Assembly (NCBI RefSeq): GCF_023923225.1
Contig: NZ_CP099489.1
Coordinates: 4,216,001 to 4,280,000 of the forward strand
Length of the DNA stretch: 64,000 nucleotides
Reading direction: 5' to 3'
DNA from: Ornithinimicrobium faecis
Lineage (GTDB): Bacteria; Actinomycetota; Actinomycetes; Actinomycetales; Dermatophilaceae
The notes under the pieces were generated by a model. That model ran no database searches. It was not told where the DNA came from and saw only the letters and a list, made by a program, of their open reading frames with translations. Below, in pieces: positions 50,666 to 60,000 of the stretch; position 1 is the first letter of the stretch, and each line of letters begins with the position of its first letter. Position numbers and translations under genes: made by a program.

Positions 50666-52092
50666 CGGCCAGCACACGCCGCCTCGGCGTTCCCACGCTC
50701 CCGGCCGCAGCGACTCATTTATCGCCGTCGAGTTACTTCTTCGTGACCCTGGCATCTCTCATCCTCGTCATCGGGTTCTCCAGGGCAAGTTCCACGCTGC
50801 AGGTGACAGTGGCCGCCTCCGTGCTGGTCTACCTGACCGCCACAACGATCCGGCCTGAGCACCGCCTCGCGACAGACCATTGGCTCACGCCGCTGAACTG
50901 GATGCACATGGGGTGGTTCCTGCAAATCGTTCTTCTCCCGACGGTGGTCGTTGTCCTCGGGCCAACGGCGATCCAATTGGCACAAGTTCCGGACAGCCGA
51001 CATCTCGCTGCTGCCGTTGGGCTCCAAACCCTCGCCCACGTGACCTTCCTCTGTGCCCTCCACACGGTCCGTCCACGCAGGGCTTCTCCCGTGAGTGCTG
51101 GCCCTCCGGTTCCGGGTGTCGCCATCCTGCTGACGGCGCTCGTGGGAGGGCTAGCCCTCCTGACGCTGTTTGGTGGCCCCGGCAACGTGCTCAACTATTT
51201 TCGGGGAAACGTCCGCTCTGCGCAGGGTGCCAGCCAGCTCGCACCATTCCTCGTCCCCCTCCTTGGCGTCAGTTCCGTGCTCGCCCTGCGCCAAGCCATC
51301 CTGCGTCAGAGAAACCGACCTGTCTGGCTCCTGATCTGCCTTGCCGGCCTCCTCGTCGGCTTCGGCAGCAGCGGCTACAGCAGAGGAATGTTCGCGACCG
51401 CGATCATCGCCATGCTGGCCATGATCAGCCGCAGCTGGCGTCGCATCCCACTAGCGACCTACGTCCTGATCCTGCTGGTCGGCAGCCTCGCGGCCCTGTC
51501 GCTGGGCGAGTACCGCACCACGTTCCTGCGCACCGACGGTGGGCAAATCAGTGTTCAGCAAGCCGGCTTGAATGAGTCAAGCTTTTCCCCTAGGCACCAG
51601 GTGGAGAGCTACATGCGAGCTCCGCAATACTTGGCGGTGATCCCGCGGGCCCTTCATAACGAGACCACCGTGCCGCCCTCGGCGCTCGTGAGCAATGTGC
51701 TGGCGCCGATCCCCGTGCTCGGGGAGCCCTTCCGAGAGTCCACGACCCGCACTCACTTCTCCCAAGAGGTTCGTCAGCGCCTCGATGTCGTCGATATGTC
51801 GCCGCCGATGGTGGGCGAGATGTACTGGACCCTAGGACTTCTTGGGACGGTCGTGGCGTTCATCGTCCTGGGGTGGCTCGTCGCCCGACTCGACCGCCGA
51901 TTCCGTGAGGCGAGTGACCCTGGCAGCATCTTCCTACTGATGTTTGCCGGGGCGTGGTGCGGGTATCTCTTGGTCGGCTCCACACAGGTGCTCGTCCAAA
52001 CCATTGTGTACATGGGCCCGGCCCTGATGATTCTTCATCTCCTTCGAAGACAACTTGCTGATCCCCCCACGCCAAGGAGACTGCCTTCATGA
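50662..52092 (+). CDS. Polysaccharide polymerase-like membrane protein (Wzy-like)
   Basis: Membrane protein of 476 residues with about twelve hydrophobic segments and one large hydrophilic loop (about residues 285-380) before the last helices, the usual layout of O-antigen/exopolysaccharide polymerases. Conserved-looking stretches are FRGNVRSAQGASQLAPFLV and GSSGYSRGMFAT. Wzy proteins share little sequence, so the call rests on topology and place between the flippase and the sulfotransferase genes. It overlaps both neighbours by four bases. Confidence 0.72.
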   Translation: MTASTRRLGVPTLPAAATHLSPSSYFFVTLASLILVIGFSRASSTLQVTVAASVLVYLTATTIRPEHRLATDHWLTPLNWMHMGWFLQIVLLPTVVVVLGPTAIQLAQVPDSRHLAAAVGLQTLAHVTFLCALHTVRPRRASPVSAGPPVPGVAILLTALVGGLALLTLFGGPGNVLNYFRGNVRSAQGASQLAPFLVPLLGVSSVLALRQAILRQRNRPVWLLICLAGLLVGFGSSGYSRGMFATAIIAMLAMISRSWRRIPLATYVLILLVGSLAALSLGEYRTTFLRTDGGQISVQQAGLNESSFSPRHQVESYMRAPQYLAVIPRALHNETTVPPSALVSNVLAPIPVLGEPFRESTTRTHFSQEVRQRLDVVDMSPPMVGEMYWTLGLLGTVVAFIVLGWLVARLDRRFREASDPGSIFLLMFAGAWCGYLLVGSTQVLVQTIVYMGPALMILHLLRRQLADPPTPRRLPS

Positions 52093-52994
52093 GAGTTCTC
52101 AATCGCCCACTGGACTTTGCGATCGTGGGAGCCGCTAAGGCAGGAACGTCGTCACTTGCTGATCTCGTAGACGCCCACCCTCGGGCCAAGGTACTGCGTC
52201 CCAAGGACGGGCACTTCTTCACGGCCGTGGATGGTCACCCTCGCTGGCAAGGGCCCCATGATGAAAGTTTCAACACACTCATCTCACGCGCAATCCGAGA
52301 CTTCCCACTGCAAACCCGCGAGACCCCGCCAGACATCCTCGTGGGCGACGCTTCAGTATTTTACATGGCAGATGAGCAAGCGCTCCACCACTTGCAGGGG
52401 AACCTGACTGACGTGGCACCGGTCATCTGCGTTCTGCGCCGCCCAGAGCGCAGGGCATTCTCTGCCTACATGCACCTAGTGCGTGAGCAACTTGAAACTC
52501 TTTCTTTCGCGGATGCCCTTGCCGCGGAGGACGGGCGCAGGGCGGACCGCTGGCATCCGCTCTGGTGGTATAAGGAGCTGGGTTTCTACGCACCCCAGAT
52601 CGAATTGCTCCACCAGATCTTCGGTGCTGCACGCGTTGTGACACTTCGCTACGAAGACATCAAAGACCGCCCGAATGCCGTGGCAACCCTGGTGTTCGAC
52701 CGCCTCGGCCTATCCGTTCCGCCAGACCTGGTTCTGGGTCACACGAACGCTAGCGGCGCCCCGCGGAGTCGCTGGTTGCAGGCTGGCCTAGTCAGCACGA
52801 ATCCAGTCAAGCAAACTCTGGGACGCATTGTTCCCAAAAGGCCTTGGTTAGCGATCCGGGCCAGCCTCCAGGCGGCGAACCTGCGCCGCGTTGAGATGCC
52901 GAGTGCGGCACAACTCTCCCTCATGGAAGACTACCGAGAAGACATCGCACGGGTCCAAGCGATGACAGGCCTTGACCTGACAGACTGGCAGTGA
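52089..52994 (+). CDS. Sulfotransferase (first of three)
   Basis: PAPS-dependent sulfotransferase of 301 residues. The 5'-phosphosulfate loop is VGAAKAGTSSL (residues 13-23) and the 3'-phosphate site is VLRRPERRAFSAYMH (115-129). HPLWWYKELGFYAPQIELL lies in the acceptor region. It should add sulfate to a sugar hydroxyl of the repeat unit or polymer. It is clearly paralogous to the protein at 53887, with the same blocks at the same spacing. The start overlaps the polymerase stop. Confidence 0.87.
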   Translation: MRVLNRPLDFAIVGAAKAGTSSLADLVDAHPRAKVLRPKDGHFFTAVDGHPRWQGPHDESFNTLISRAIRDFPLQTRETPPDILVGDASVFYMADEQALHHLQGNLTDVAPVICVLRRPERRAFSAYMHLVREQLETLSFADALAAEDGRRADRWHPLWWYKELGFYAPQIELLHQIFGAARVVTLRYEDIKDRPNAVATLVFDRLGLSVPPDLVLGHTNASGAPRSRWLQAGLVSTNPVKQTLGRIVPKRPWLAIRASLQAANLRRVEMPSAAQLSLMEDYREDIARVQAMTGLDLTDWQ

Positions 52995-53047
52995 GCACCG
53001 TCCTCACACCAGTCGCGGCGGACAGCGTTCACCCAGGAGGGTAACGG

Positions 53048-53890
53048 ATGACTAGTTCCACAGTAGGGGTCCTGATGCCTGTTCGGGCTCCAGCCCCCTA
53101 TCTGAATGCAGCGTTGCTGAGTCTTGCGGCTCAGACCTTGACAAACTGGCGCTTGACTCTCGTGCTTGATGGCCCTGCTCCTGGCTTCGCCGAACACGCT
53201 GAGCACATCGTGGGCGAAGAACGCCTAGAGGTTCTTCAGTTGACAGAGTCCCGAGGCCTGTCGGTAGCTCTCAATCGTGGACTCGCGGAGATGCGCACGG
53301 AATACGTCGCTCGCCTAGACGCTGACGATCTTTCTGCTCCGAACCGTCTCGAACGCGAACTAGTGCACCTCGAGTCCCGCAAGGACGTGGTCTTGGTGGG
53401 GTCGCATGCCGAAATAATTGATGACACATCAGAGCACGTCGGGGTCGTGCGGGTGCCCGCCGGAGGCGACGTGCGAAAGTCACTGCTTCGAAAAAATCGA
53501 TTCGTCGCCTCCAGTGTCATGTTTCGACGCCTTGCTGCAATTGAGGCTGGCGGTTATAACGCTCACTGCAGGCACGCTGAGGATTACGACCTGTGGCTCC
53601 GCATGGCCATCCTCGGGCCTGTTGAGAACTTGGATGAGACGCTGACGTCCTACCGCGTGTCCAATAACCAGGTCAGCATCAACCCGATGGACGCCCTTGG
53701 ACGCGGCGTCATCCGACTGAGCAGGCAGGGGCTCAGTCGGCACCTGGGCCGAAGTCTCTGGCGCACCGATTTGGAACACTTGGCATGGGACCTTTGGCAG
53801 CGGCCCATTGCTCGCAATCGGCGAGGGAAGATGGCGCGACTACGTCGAGGGCAGACCACAACACGTCCTGAACACCGGGAGACCTCGTGA
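53048..53890 (+). CDS. Family-2 glycosyltransferase
   Basis: Cytoplasmic GT-A enzyme of 280 residues. VGVLMPVRAPAPYLNAALLSL, LTLVLDGPAPG, the DxD-type site in ARLDADDLSAPNRLE and the catalytic HAEDYDLWLRM are present. The Arg-rich C-terminus may touch the membrane. AGGAGGGT precedes the ATG. It probably adds one sugar to the undecaprenyl-linked repeat unit. It lies between two paralogous sulfotransferase genes and overlaps the second. Confidence 0.87.
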   Translation: MTSSTVGVLMPVRAPAPYLNAALLSLAAQTLTNWRLTLVLDGPAPGFAEHAEHIVGEERLEVLQLTESRGLSVALNRGLAEMRTEYVARLDADDLSAPNRLERELVHLESRKDVVLVGSHAEIIDDTSEHVGVVRVPAGGDVRKSLLRKNRFVASSVMFRRLAAIEAGGYNAHCRHAEDYDLWLRMAILGPVENLDETLTSYRVSNNQVSINPMDALGRGVIRLSRQGLSRHLGRSLWRTDLEHLAWDLWQRPIARNRRGKMARLRRGQTTTRPEHRETS

Positions 53891-54798
53891 GTGGCCTCGA
53901 CCGTCCGCTGGACTTCTCGATCGTCGGCGCCGCCAAGTCTGGGACCTCGTCTCTGGGACGGTGGCTCCACGAGCAGCCATCCCTGCACGTTCTGCAGCCG
54001 AAGGACTCCCACTACTTCTTCGGCCAGACAGGCAAGCACCATTGGGCGGGGCCCCGTGACGAAGTCTTCAACAAGAAGATCCTGGCGAGCCGAGAGGAGA
54101 TGCCCGCACAGTTGGCACGGGTCTCCTCGCGCGTCCGCGTTGGCGAAGCCTCCGCGTTCTACATGGCTGACCCAGCGACCGTTACAGCCCTTGAGCGTGA
54201 CCTGTCCCCGAACGGCATCGCCATCGCCATCCTCCGACGCCCCGACGAGCGTGCTTTCTCCGCGTATATGCATATGGTTCGCGAAGGTCTTGAGCCCGGC
54301 TCATTTGAAGAAGGGCTCCTGGCGGAGGACCAGCGGATCGCCGATGGGTGGCAACCCATCTGGTGGTACCGGGCGCTCGGGTACTACACCCAGCAGGTCG
54401 AGTGCCTCTTCGACGTGCTCGGCCGAGACCGCGTCCACATCATGCGATATGAGGACGTGGTGCTTGACCCTGTCCGTGCCCTGGCGCCGGCCTTGGCAGC
54501 CATCGGCACATCGATCACAGGTGGCGCTCTCACCCGGCAGAACGCAGGTGGTGTGCCGCGAAATCGGGCCCTGCACCGATTCCTCACTGAGCCGCGTCTC
54601 GTCAAGCGCCTCGGCAGCAAAGTCGTGCCACGATCCACCTGGTCCCTGGTGCGCTCGGACCTGGAGTCCAGGAACCTCACCCGGGCGAAACTGCCAGCAC
54701 ACGTGCGTCCTGCACTCATGGCGGACTACTTGCCAGACGTGAGGCGTCTGGAAGGCTTGACCGGTCTGGATCTCAGCACCTGGAACGTCGCCCCGTGA
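53887..54798 (+). CDS. Sulfotransferase (second of three)
   Basis: PAPS-dependent sulfotransferase of 303 residues, with VGAAKSGTSSLGRWLHEQP as the 5'-phosphosulfate loop and ILRRPDERAFSAYMHMVRE as the 3'-phosphate site. It shares long blocks with the protein at 52089 (FYMAD, WWY, RYED, the C-terminal LTGLDL-W end), so one arose by duplication of the other, with the glycosyltransferase gene between them. The GTG start overlaps the glycosyltransferase stop (GTGA). It may sulfate a different position or sugar. Confidence 0.87.
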   Translation: MSGLDRPLDFSIVGAAKSGTSSLGRWLHEQPSLHVLQPKDSHYFFGQTGKHHWAGPRDEVFNKKILASREEMPAQLARVSSRVRVGEASAFYMADPATVTALERDLSPNGIAIAILRRPDERAFSAYMHMVREGLEPGSFEEGLLAEDQRIADGWQPIWWYRALGYYTQQVECLFDVLGRDRVHIMRYEDVVLDPVRALAPALAAIGTSITGGALTRQNAGGVPRNRALHRFLTEPRLVKRLGSKVVPRSTWSLVRSDLESRNLTRAKLPAHVRPALMADYLPDVRRLEGLTGLDLSTWNVAP

Positions 54799-54832
54799 GG
54801 CGCGGACCCCGAGTATCTGGGAGGGGCTGGCC

Positions 54833-55858
54833 GTGCACATCGCTCTGACAGGTGGGATCTTTCACCACAGTGTCGAGTACCGACGCACCGTGCAGCCGAC
54901 AACAGAGACGATGCTCTCGGAGTCACTCCGCGCCCGAGGCCATCGGGTCACAGAATTGGGCCCTCGTGACATCAGCGCCATCCACCGGCTCCGACGGCTC
55001 GACGTGGACCTGGTTCACGTCCACCACCCCGGGAGGCTGACAACTGCTCTGAGTCTGACGCCTCACCGAGTGCCCATCGTCTACACCCCACACCGGACCA
55101 ACCTGCCCCGCAAGAGGCTCCTCACGCTTGGTCATCTCCGACTGCTGGCCCGCGCTGCCCGTGTCGTCGCATTGAGCCCCACGGAAGTGGCTCTCCTTTC
55201 TTCCGACCGTGGAGTGGACCCTGCTCGCGTCGCACTGATCCCCAACGGGTTCGATGCTGCTCCCTTCCCCTTCGCCGAACGGTCGGCACCAACAGCCGGA
55301 GAGCCATGGACCGTGCTCTTCGTCGGGCAACTCATCCCCCCGAAACAACCACTGGCGATCGTGGAGGCCTTGGACTGCGACGAACTGCGCGGACGCGTCC
55401 GCCTGCGGTTCGTCTTCCATCGCGAACGGATGCTCGACGAGCTCCGCTCCGAGGTGGCCAGGCGCAATCTGGGCGACTCGGTCGAGTTCGTGGGACGTCT
55501 TCACGGCGATCAGTTGTCAGCCGAGTACTCAGGTGCGCACTTCCTGCTCCTGCCGAGCACCACCCTTGAGGCACTTCCTTCGGTGATCACTGAGGCCGTG
55601 TTCACGGGGCTGCCCGTTATTGCTGGCGATGTCGGCGGGATCCGTTGGCAGCTGGACGGCTTTGGCGAGTGTCTCCCCGACATCAATGCCGCGAAGCTCC
55701 GCGAGTCCCTTATCGCTGCGATGTCGTCCTACTCCTCCCTCATGGCCCGAGCAGAAGATGCAGCCGCTAGTTTCCGGTCCAGATTCAGCGTCGACGCGAT
55801 GGTTGATCGGCATCTCGACCTCTACGAGTCCCTGACTCTCCACGGAAAGAAGGGCTGA
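54833..55858 (+). CDS. Family-4 glycosyltransferase
   Basis: GT-B glycosyltransferase of 341 residues. The N-terminal half has HVHHPGRLTTAL and VYTPHRTNLPRK; the C-terminal nucleotide-sugar domain has LIPNGFDAAPFPF, VLFVGQLIPPKQPLAIVEAL and the Glu-rich LPSTTLEALPSVITEAVFTG with the retaining GT4 signature. GGGAGGGG lies before the GTG start. It would add a further sugar to the repeat unit. Its stop shares a base with the next start. Confidence 0.9.
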   Translation: MHIALTGGIFHHSVEYRRTVQPTTETMLSESLRARGHRVTELGPRDISAIHRLRRLDVDLVHVHHPGRLTTALSLTPHRVPIVYTPHRTNLPRKRLLTLGHLRLLARAARVVALSPTEVALLSSDRGVDPARVALIPNGFDAAPFPFAERSAPTAGEPWTVLFVGQLIPPKQPLAIVEALDCDELRGRVRLRFVFHRERMLDELRSEVARRNLGDSVEFVGRLHGDQLSAEYSGAHFLLLPSTTLEALPSVITEAVFTGLPVIAGDVGGIRWQLDGFGECLPDINAAKLRESLIAAMSSYSSLMARAEDAAASFRSRFSVDAMVDRHLDLYESLTLHGKKG

Positions 55859-56742
55859 TGGACGCTCGGAACTTCCTCGAGCTGCCTCGCCGCATGTACG
55901 GCGAGCTCGTGCGCGGACGCACACGAGTCAGAATCGTTGATCGGAGCACCGCTGCGGCCAATGGTCCGGCGCGGTTCCTATTGTCCCCCTACCGCTCGGG
56001 AACGACCCTGATGCGCTACTGTCTCGACTCCCACCCAGACCTTGCCGTGCCGCCCGAGACAGATTTCATCGCCAACCTGGCGGAGATGCTGAGCGACGAC
56101 CGCGCCATGATCGGGCTAGCAGACATGGGTTTCAGTCATGGCGACGTCGCCCTCAGAGTGGGTGACTTCGCTCGCTCCTTCCACGACGCTTACGCGGCCA
56201 GCAAGCTGGCGACGCAGTGGCTCGACAAGAGCCCTCGCTACGCCGAGCAACCAGACATCGTCCCTCGTCTGTTCCCAGATGCTTTGTGTCTGGTCATGCA
56301 CCGTCACCCCTTGGACCAGATTCACTCGATGACCCGCGGCCTGTCACACTCTCCCGATGCCTATGGCGACCAACTTGCCGGCCAGAGTCTTGCCGCCGCT
56401 GGCGCAGGCTACTGGCGCACCGTGACCCGCGGGCTAATGGAGTTCTGTGACAACCACCCGAGCCAGAGTCACGTGATGCGCTACGAGGACCTCTGTGATG
56501 ATCCGGAAGGCACGCTCCGAGGAGCATTAGGGCACCTGCAACTGGAATGGAGCCCAGAAGTCTTGAACTACCACCGACACGACCACGATCTGGGCAGGGA
56601 AGCAGGTCGAGTCACCGGCACAATCGGGTTTAGGAAATCCACAGGCGGATGGCACAAATGGCCACAGGATGCGGTGAACGATGCTTGGGAGGTCGTTCGA
56701 GATGTTGCCTCAGATTTAGGCTATGAACCGCCCGCAGGATAG
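55858..56742 (+). CDS. Sulfotransferase family protein (third, different subfamily)
   Basis: Protein of 294 residues with the 5'-phosphosulfate loop LSPYRSGTTLMRYCLDSHP (residues 42-60), WLDKSPRYAEQPD and the 3'-phosphate region VMHRHPLDQIHSMTRG, then RYEDLCDDPEGTLR. The RSGTT form places it in another sulfotransferase subfamily than the two upstream. The C-terminal RKSTGGWHKWP stretch is typical. It ends the polysaccharide operon. Confidence 0.85.
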   Translation: MDARNFLELPRRMYGELVRGRTRVRIVDRSTAAANGPARFLLSPYRSGTTLMRYCLDSHPDLAVPPETDFIANLAEMLSDDRAMIGLADMGFSHGDVALRVGDFARSFHDAYAASKLATQWLDKSPRYAEQPDIVPRLFPDALCLVMHRHPLDQIHSMTRGLSHSPDAYGDQLAGQSLAAAGAGYWRTVTRGLMEFCDNHPSQSHVMRYEDLCDDPEGTLRGALGHLQLEWSPEVLNYHRHDHDLGREAGRVTGTIGFRKSTGGWHKWPQDAVNDAWEVVRDVASDLGYEPPAG

Positions 56743-56768
56743 ACAGCACCCCTCGGGCCTGTGGCCAC

Positions 56769-56969
56769 TCAGAATGGACGTCGCCATCGGAGCACCGTTG
56801 GCTCAACATTCTGTGGCGACAAACCTGTGTCTTGCGTGAGGCCGTAGATCTTGCTCCACGCTTCGGCCATGCACGTGTCGGAGCAGTACTGCAGGCGAAC
56901 GCGCCGACGACGCAGCGACACCCGCACAGGTATCCCGCATTCGTCGCAGTCTCGATATGCCCACACCAT
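56769..56969 (-). CDS. Small zinc-ribbon-like protein
   Basis: Protein of 66 residues with two Cys pairs, C8-x2-C11 (RDCDECGIP) and C29-x3-C33 (YCSDTCMAEAW), separated by a basic strand (SLRRRRVRL). The spacing fits a single zinc-binding site. AGGAGAGAG immediately before the ATG supports translation. I do not recognise the family; it could bind nucleic acid or a protein. It lies on the strand opposite to the polysaccharide operon, just beyond its end. Confidence 0.6.
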   Translation of the reverse strand: MVWAYRDCDECGIPVRVSLRRRRVRLQYCSDTCMAEAWSKIYGLTQDTGLSPQNVEPTVLRWRRPF

Positions 56970-57082
56970 ATCTCTCTCCTAGATTCGCGCGGATGCGGAA
57001 TCAGTTCGCACGTGGTTGAAGTGGTGGCACTGGCAAGGGGGTGGGCGACCACAGAAGGCCACCCACCCGCAGTTCCAGGTTC

Positions 57083-60000
57083 CTACGGCTGGACGAGGTT
57101 GGCCGGCTCGACGTTCGTCAACAGATACACGTTGTCGTTGTAGTCGTAGTTGATGCCGGAATAGTCCATCGCGGCGAGGTAGCTGCCGGGGATAGCATCG
57201 CCGGCACGGTCCTTGACCGGCCACAGCCGCAGGTGATGACCAAGTTGGCAACCCTCGTTGCCGGAACCACATTCATCAGGAGTGGTGTTGTTCAGAGTCC
57301 AGTCGCTGGACTCCGGGTCGATTCGCCAACTCCAGGTGGCCGGGCCAGGGGTGAAGCTGTTCACGGCCGGACCGCCGGAGGAACCATTGATCCTGGGCAG
57401 CAATGACTGTGCCCACTGCCCCTGGTGAGTCAGCGCCACGTTCCAGTTGTTCTTGTTGCCCACCGGGTGCCAGCCGAAGCTAGCAGTATTGCTGCAGCAG
57501 GTGTGGAAGGCAGCCAGCTGGCGAACGGTGACGGGCTCAGACGTGTCGAATCGCTTCCAGGTGGCAGAGAGGACCTCGTCGCCGATTGCCTCCAAGCGGC
57601 CGTCGTTGTTGATCTGTTGCCCTGCCCCAACGATGGTGGTCCCGAAACCGAAGGCCTCGACGATCTCGTCGACATCCGGCTCATTGCCGCCCTCACTCTG
57701 CGACTGCCAGATCGCGCCGAGCTCGACCTTCGTCGTCGGGCCTTCGCTGCCGTTGTGCCGGATCAGCAGGGCGGACTCGAAGTTGGTGTTCTGTCCAGAG
57801 CCAGTGCCGATGAACTCCACGGACACTGAGACGGTGTCACCCACTCCGATGGCGATCGGAAGCTCCGGAGGGTCGACAAGCGTGAACGCCGACTGGTCCA
57901 TGATGTCCAGGGCGACCACCTCGATCGACTCGCTGCCCTCGTTTCCGAGAATGACCGAACCGGTCGACGCAGTTGCCGGGTTGCTCGCGGTCGACTGGAT
58001 CCGGCTCATCACGATCCGGTCATGGAATGGTGCCGCCTCCGGGTTGGTGAGCGTGAGATCGCCCTCGCCCACCTCGACGATGACGAACTCCACGGATCTC
58101 GTGGTCGCGTTCCCGGCGCCGTCGGTTGCGGTGACCTCGACGGTGTGGTTGCCGGTGCCCGTGACCTCGAAAGGCGTGGTGTAGTTAAAGGTGTCAGAGC
58201 CATCCACAGTCACGTTGACGAACTCCAGCGTCCGGTCTGTCGCAGTGACTGTGACGGTGACCGGTCCGGTGTAGGCACCGTCATCGCCCTGACCGTCAAC
58301 GGCCAAGGACAACTGGGGTGGCACAACGTCGCCGGTGGCAAAGCTCGTGATGCGCACCCACTGCACCTTGGTGTTGTGACCGGTCGAGGCCAGGGTGAGA
58401 GCCCCATCAGTCACCTCGAGCGTCGCCTCACCGACGTAGTAGTCACCAAGGGCAGATGGCTCAAAGGCGTCTACAACCACAACACCCTCGGCCTCCACCC
58501 CGTGCACTGAGTCGATATATCCCGGGTCTCCCACCGACACCTCGACCTGATACTCGCCGTTTCGCAGGGCGTACTCCCACTCACCGTCGACCACACCGGG
58601 GACCTGGTTGTCATCCATGATCACCAAGGTCTTGTCGGCCTGGTCGGCAGCACCGGCACGCTCCCGGGTGTCGGCGGCCTTGTCCGCCCCACCCTCGGTC
58701 CGCACCCAGCCATAACCGCGCTCGCCGTCAAAGAGTTGGCCGGTGTCTGCCAGCCAACCTTGTGGAGTGACAGACGCTGCGGGCTGGAAGTTGACCTGAG
58801 CAACGACCTGCTCCACCGGTGTTCCGCTGCTCATCGGCACGATGTCGATGTAATTGATCTTGGTGTTGATGCCGCCGATCTGATCAACAGTCAGGGCACC
58901 GTCAAGCACCTCGACCACAACGGTGCCCTCTGTGTGTCGGGCATCGGACCCGTTGGCAGCCGATGAGTTGGGGAATGCCTCAATCGCGTTCACGCCCTCG
59001 ACGTTGATGGTGTGTGATTCAGGTGCATCGCCCTTGGAGGGGTCACCGACCGAGACCGTCACCTCGAACTGCCCGTTGGGCACCGCGATCTGCCATGCAC
59101 CATCGCTCAGCACACCACCATCGCTGTCCTCTGGAAGGTCCATGTGCATCAAGGTGTCAAGCCGTTGGTCATCGTTCAGGTTGCGATCACGGCCGTTGCC
59201 GACCAGGTCCAACGGCTCGAGCAACTGGTCATCGACCCAACCGAAGGTCAGGCCCTCGCCCTGACTGACCCCCGCGCGCTCGGCATACGGCTCGCCGAAG
59301 TCACGCAGGTAGCCGTCCGGCACGGGGGCGGTCTCCAGCTGGAAGTTGACCTTGATCGGGTCACCCTCAGCCGGAGGCTCCGGCTCCTCGTCGAGGAGCG
59401 GCGTGATGTCGAGGTAGTTGATCTTGGTGTTCTCACCACCTGCCTGGTCGACTGTCAGTCTGCCGTCGGTCACCTCAACTGTCACGGTCGCTGACTCGTG
59501 CCGGTCATCCGATCCGTTCGGCGCACTCGACTTGGGGAAAGCGTCGATGGCATTGCTGCCCTCCACGTTGATCGTGTGCGCCTCAGGTGAACCACCGTCT
59601 TGAGCATCTCCGACTGACACGGTCACCTCGTAGTCACCGTCCGGAAGGGCGATCTCCCACGTGGCCTCACCGGATATGCCGCCCGAGGCGTCCTCCGGCA
59701 GGTCCATGTGGACGAGCGTGTCCAGCCGTTGGTCATCGTTCAGGTTGCGATCACGGCCGTTGCCGATGATCGATAACGGCTCTGAGCCGGCATCCACCCA
59801 GCCGTAGCTGAGTCCGCCCTGGTCTGCAGCCGTCCGCTCCGCGTAGGCCTCGCCAAAGTCCCGCAGGTAGCCCTGCGGAAGCGCGGAGTCGCCGGTGCCG
59901 AAGTTGACCGAGATGGTCTCCCCGGTCACTGGCGGCTCAGAACCGTCACCGGCTGCCACCACGTTGTCCAGGACAAACACATAGTCCTGGTAGTCACCGT

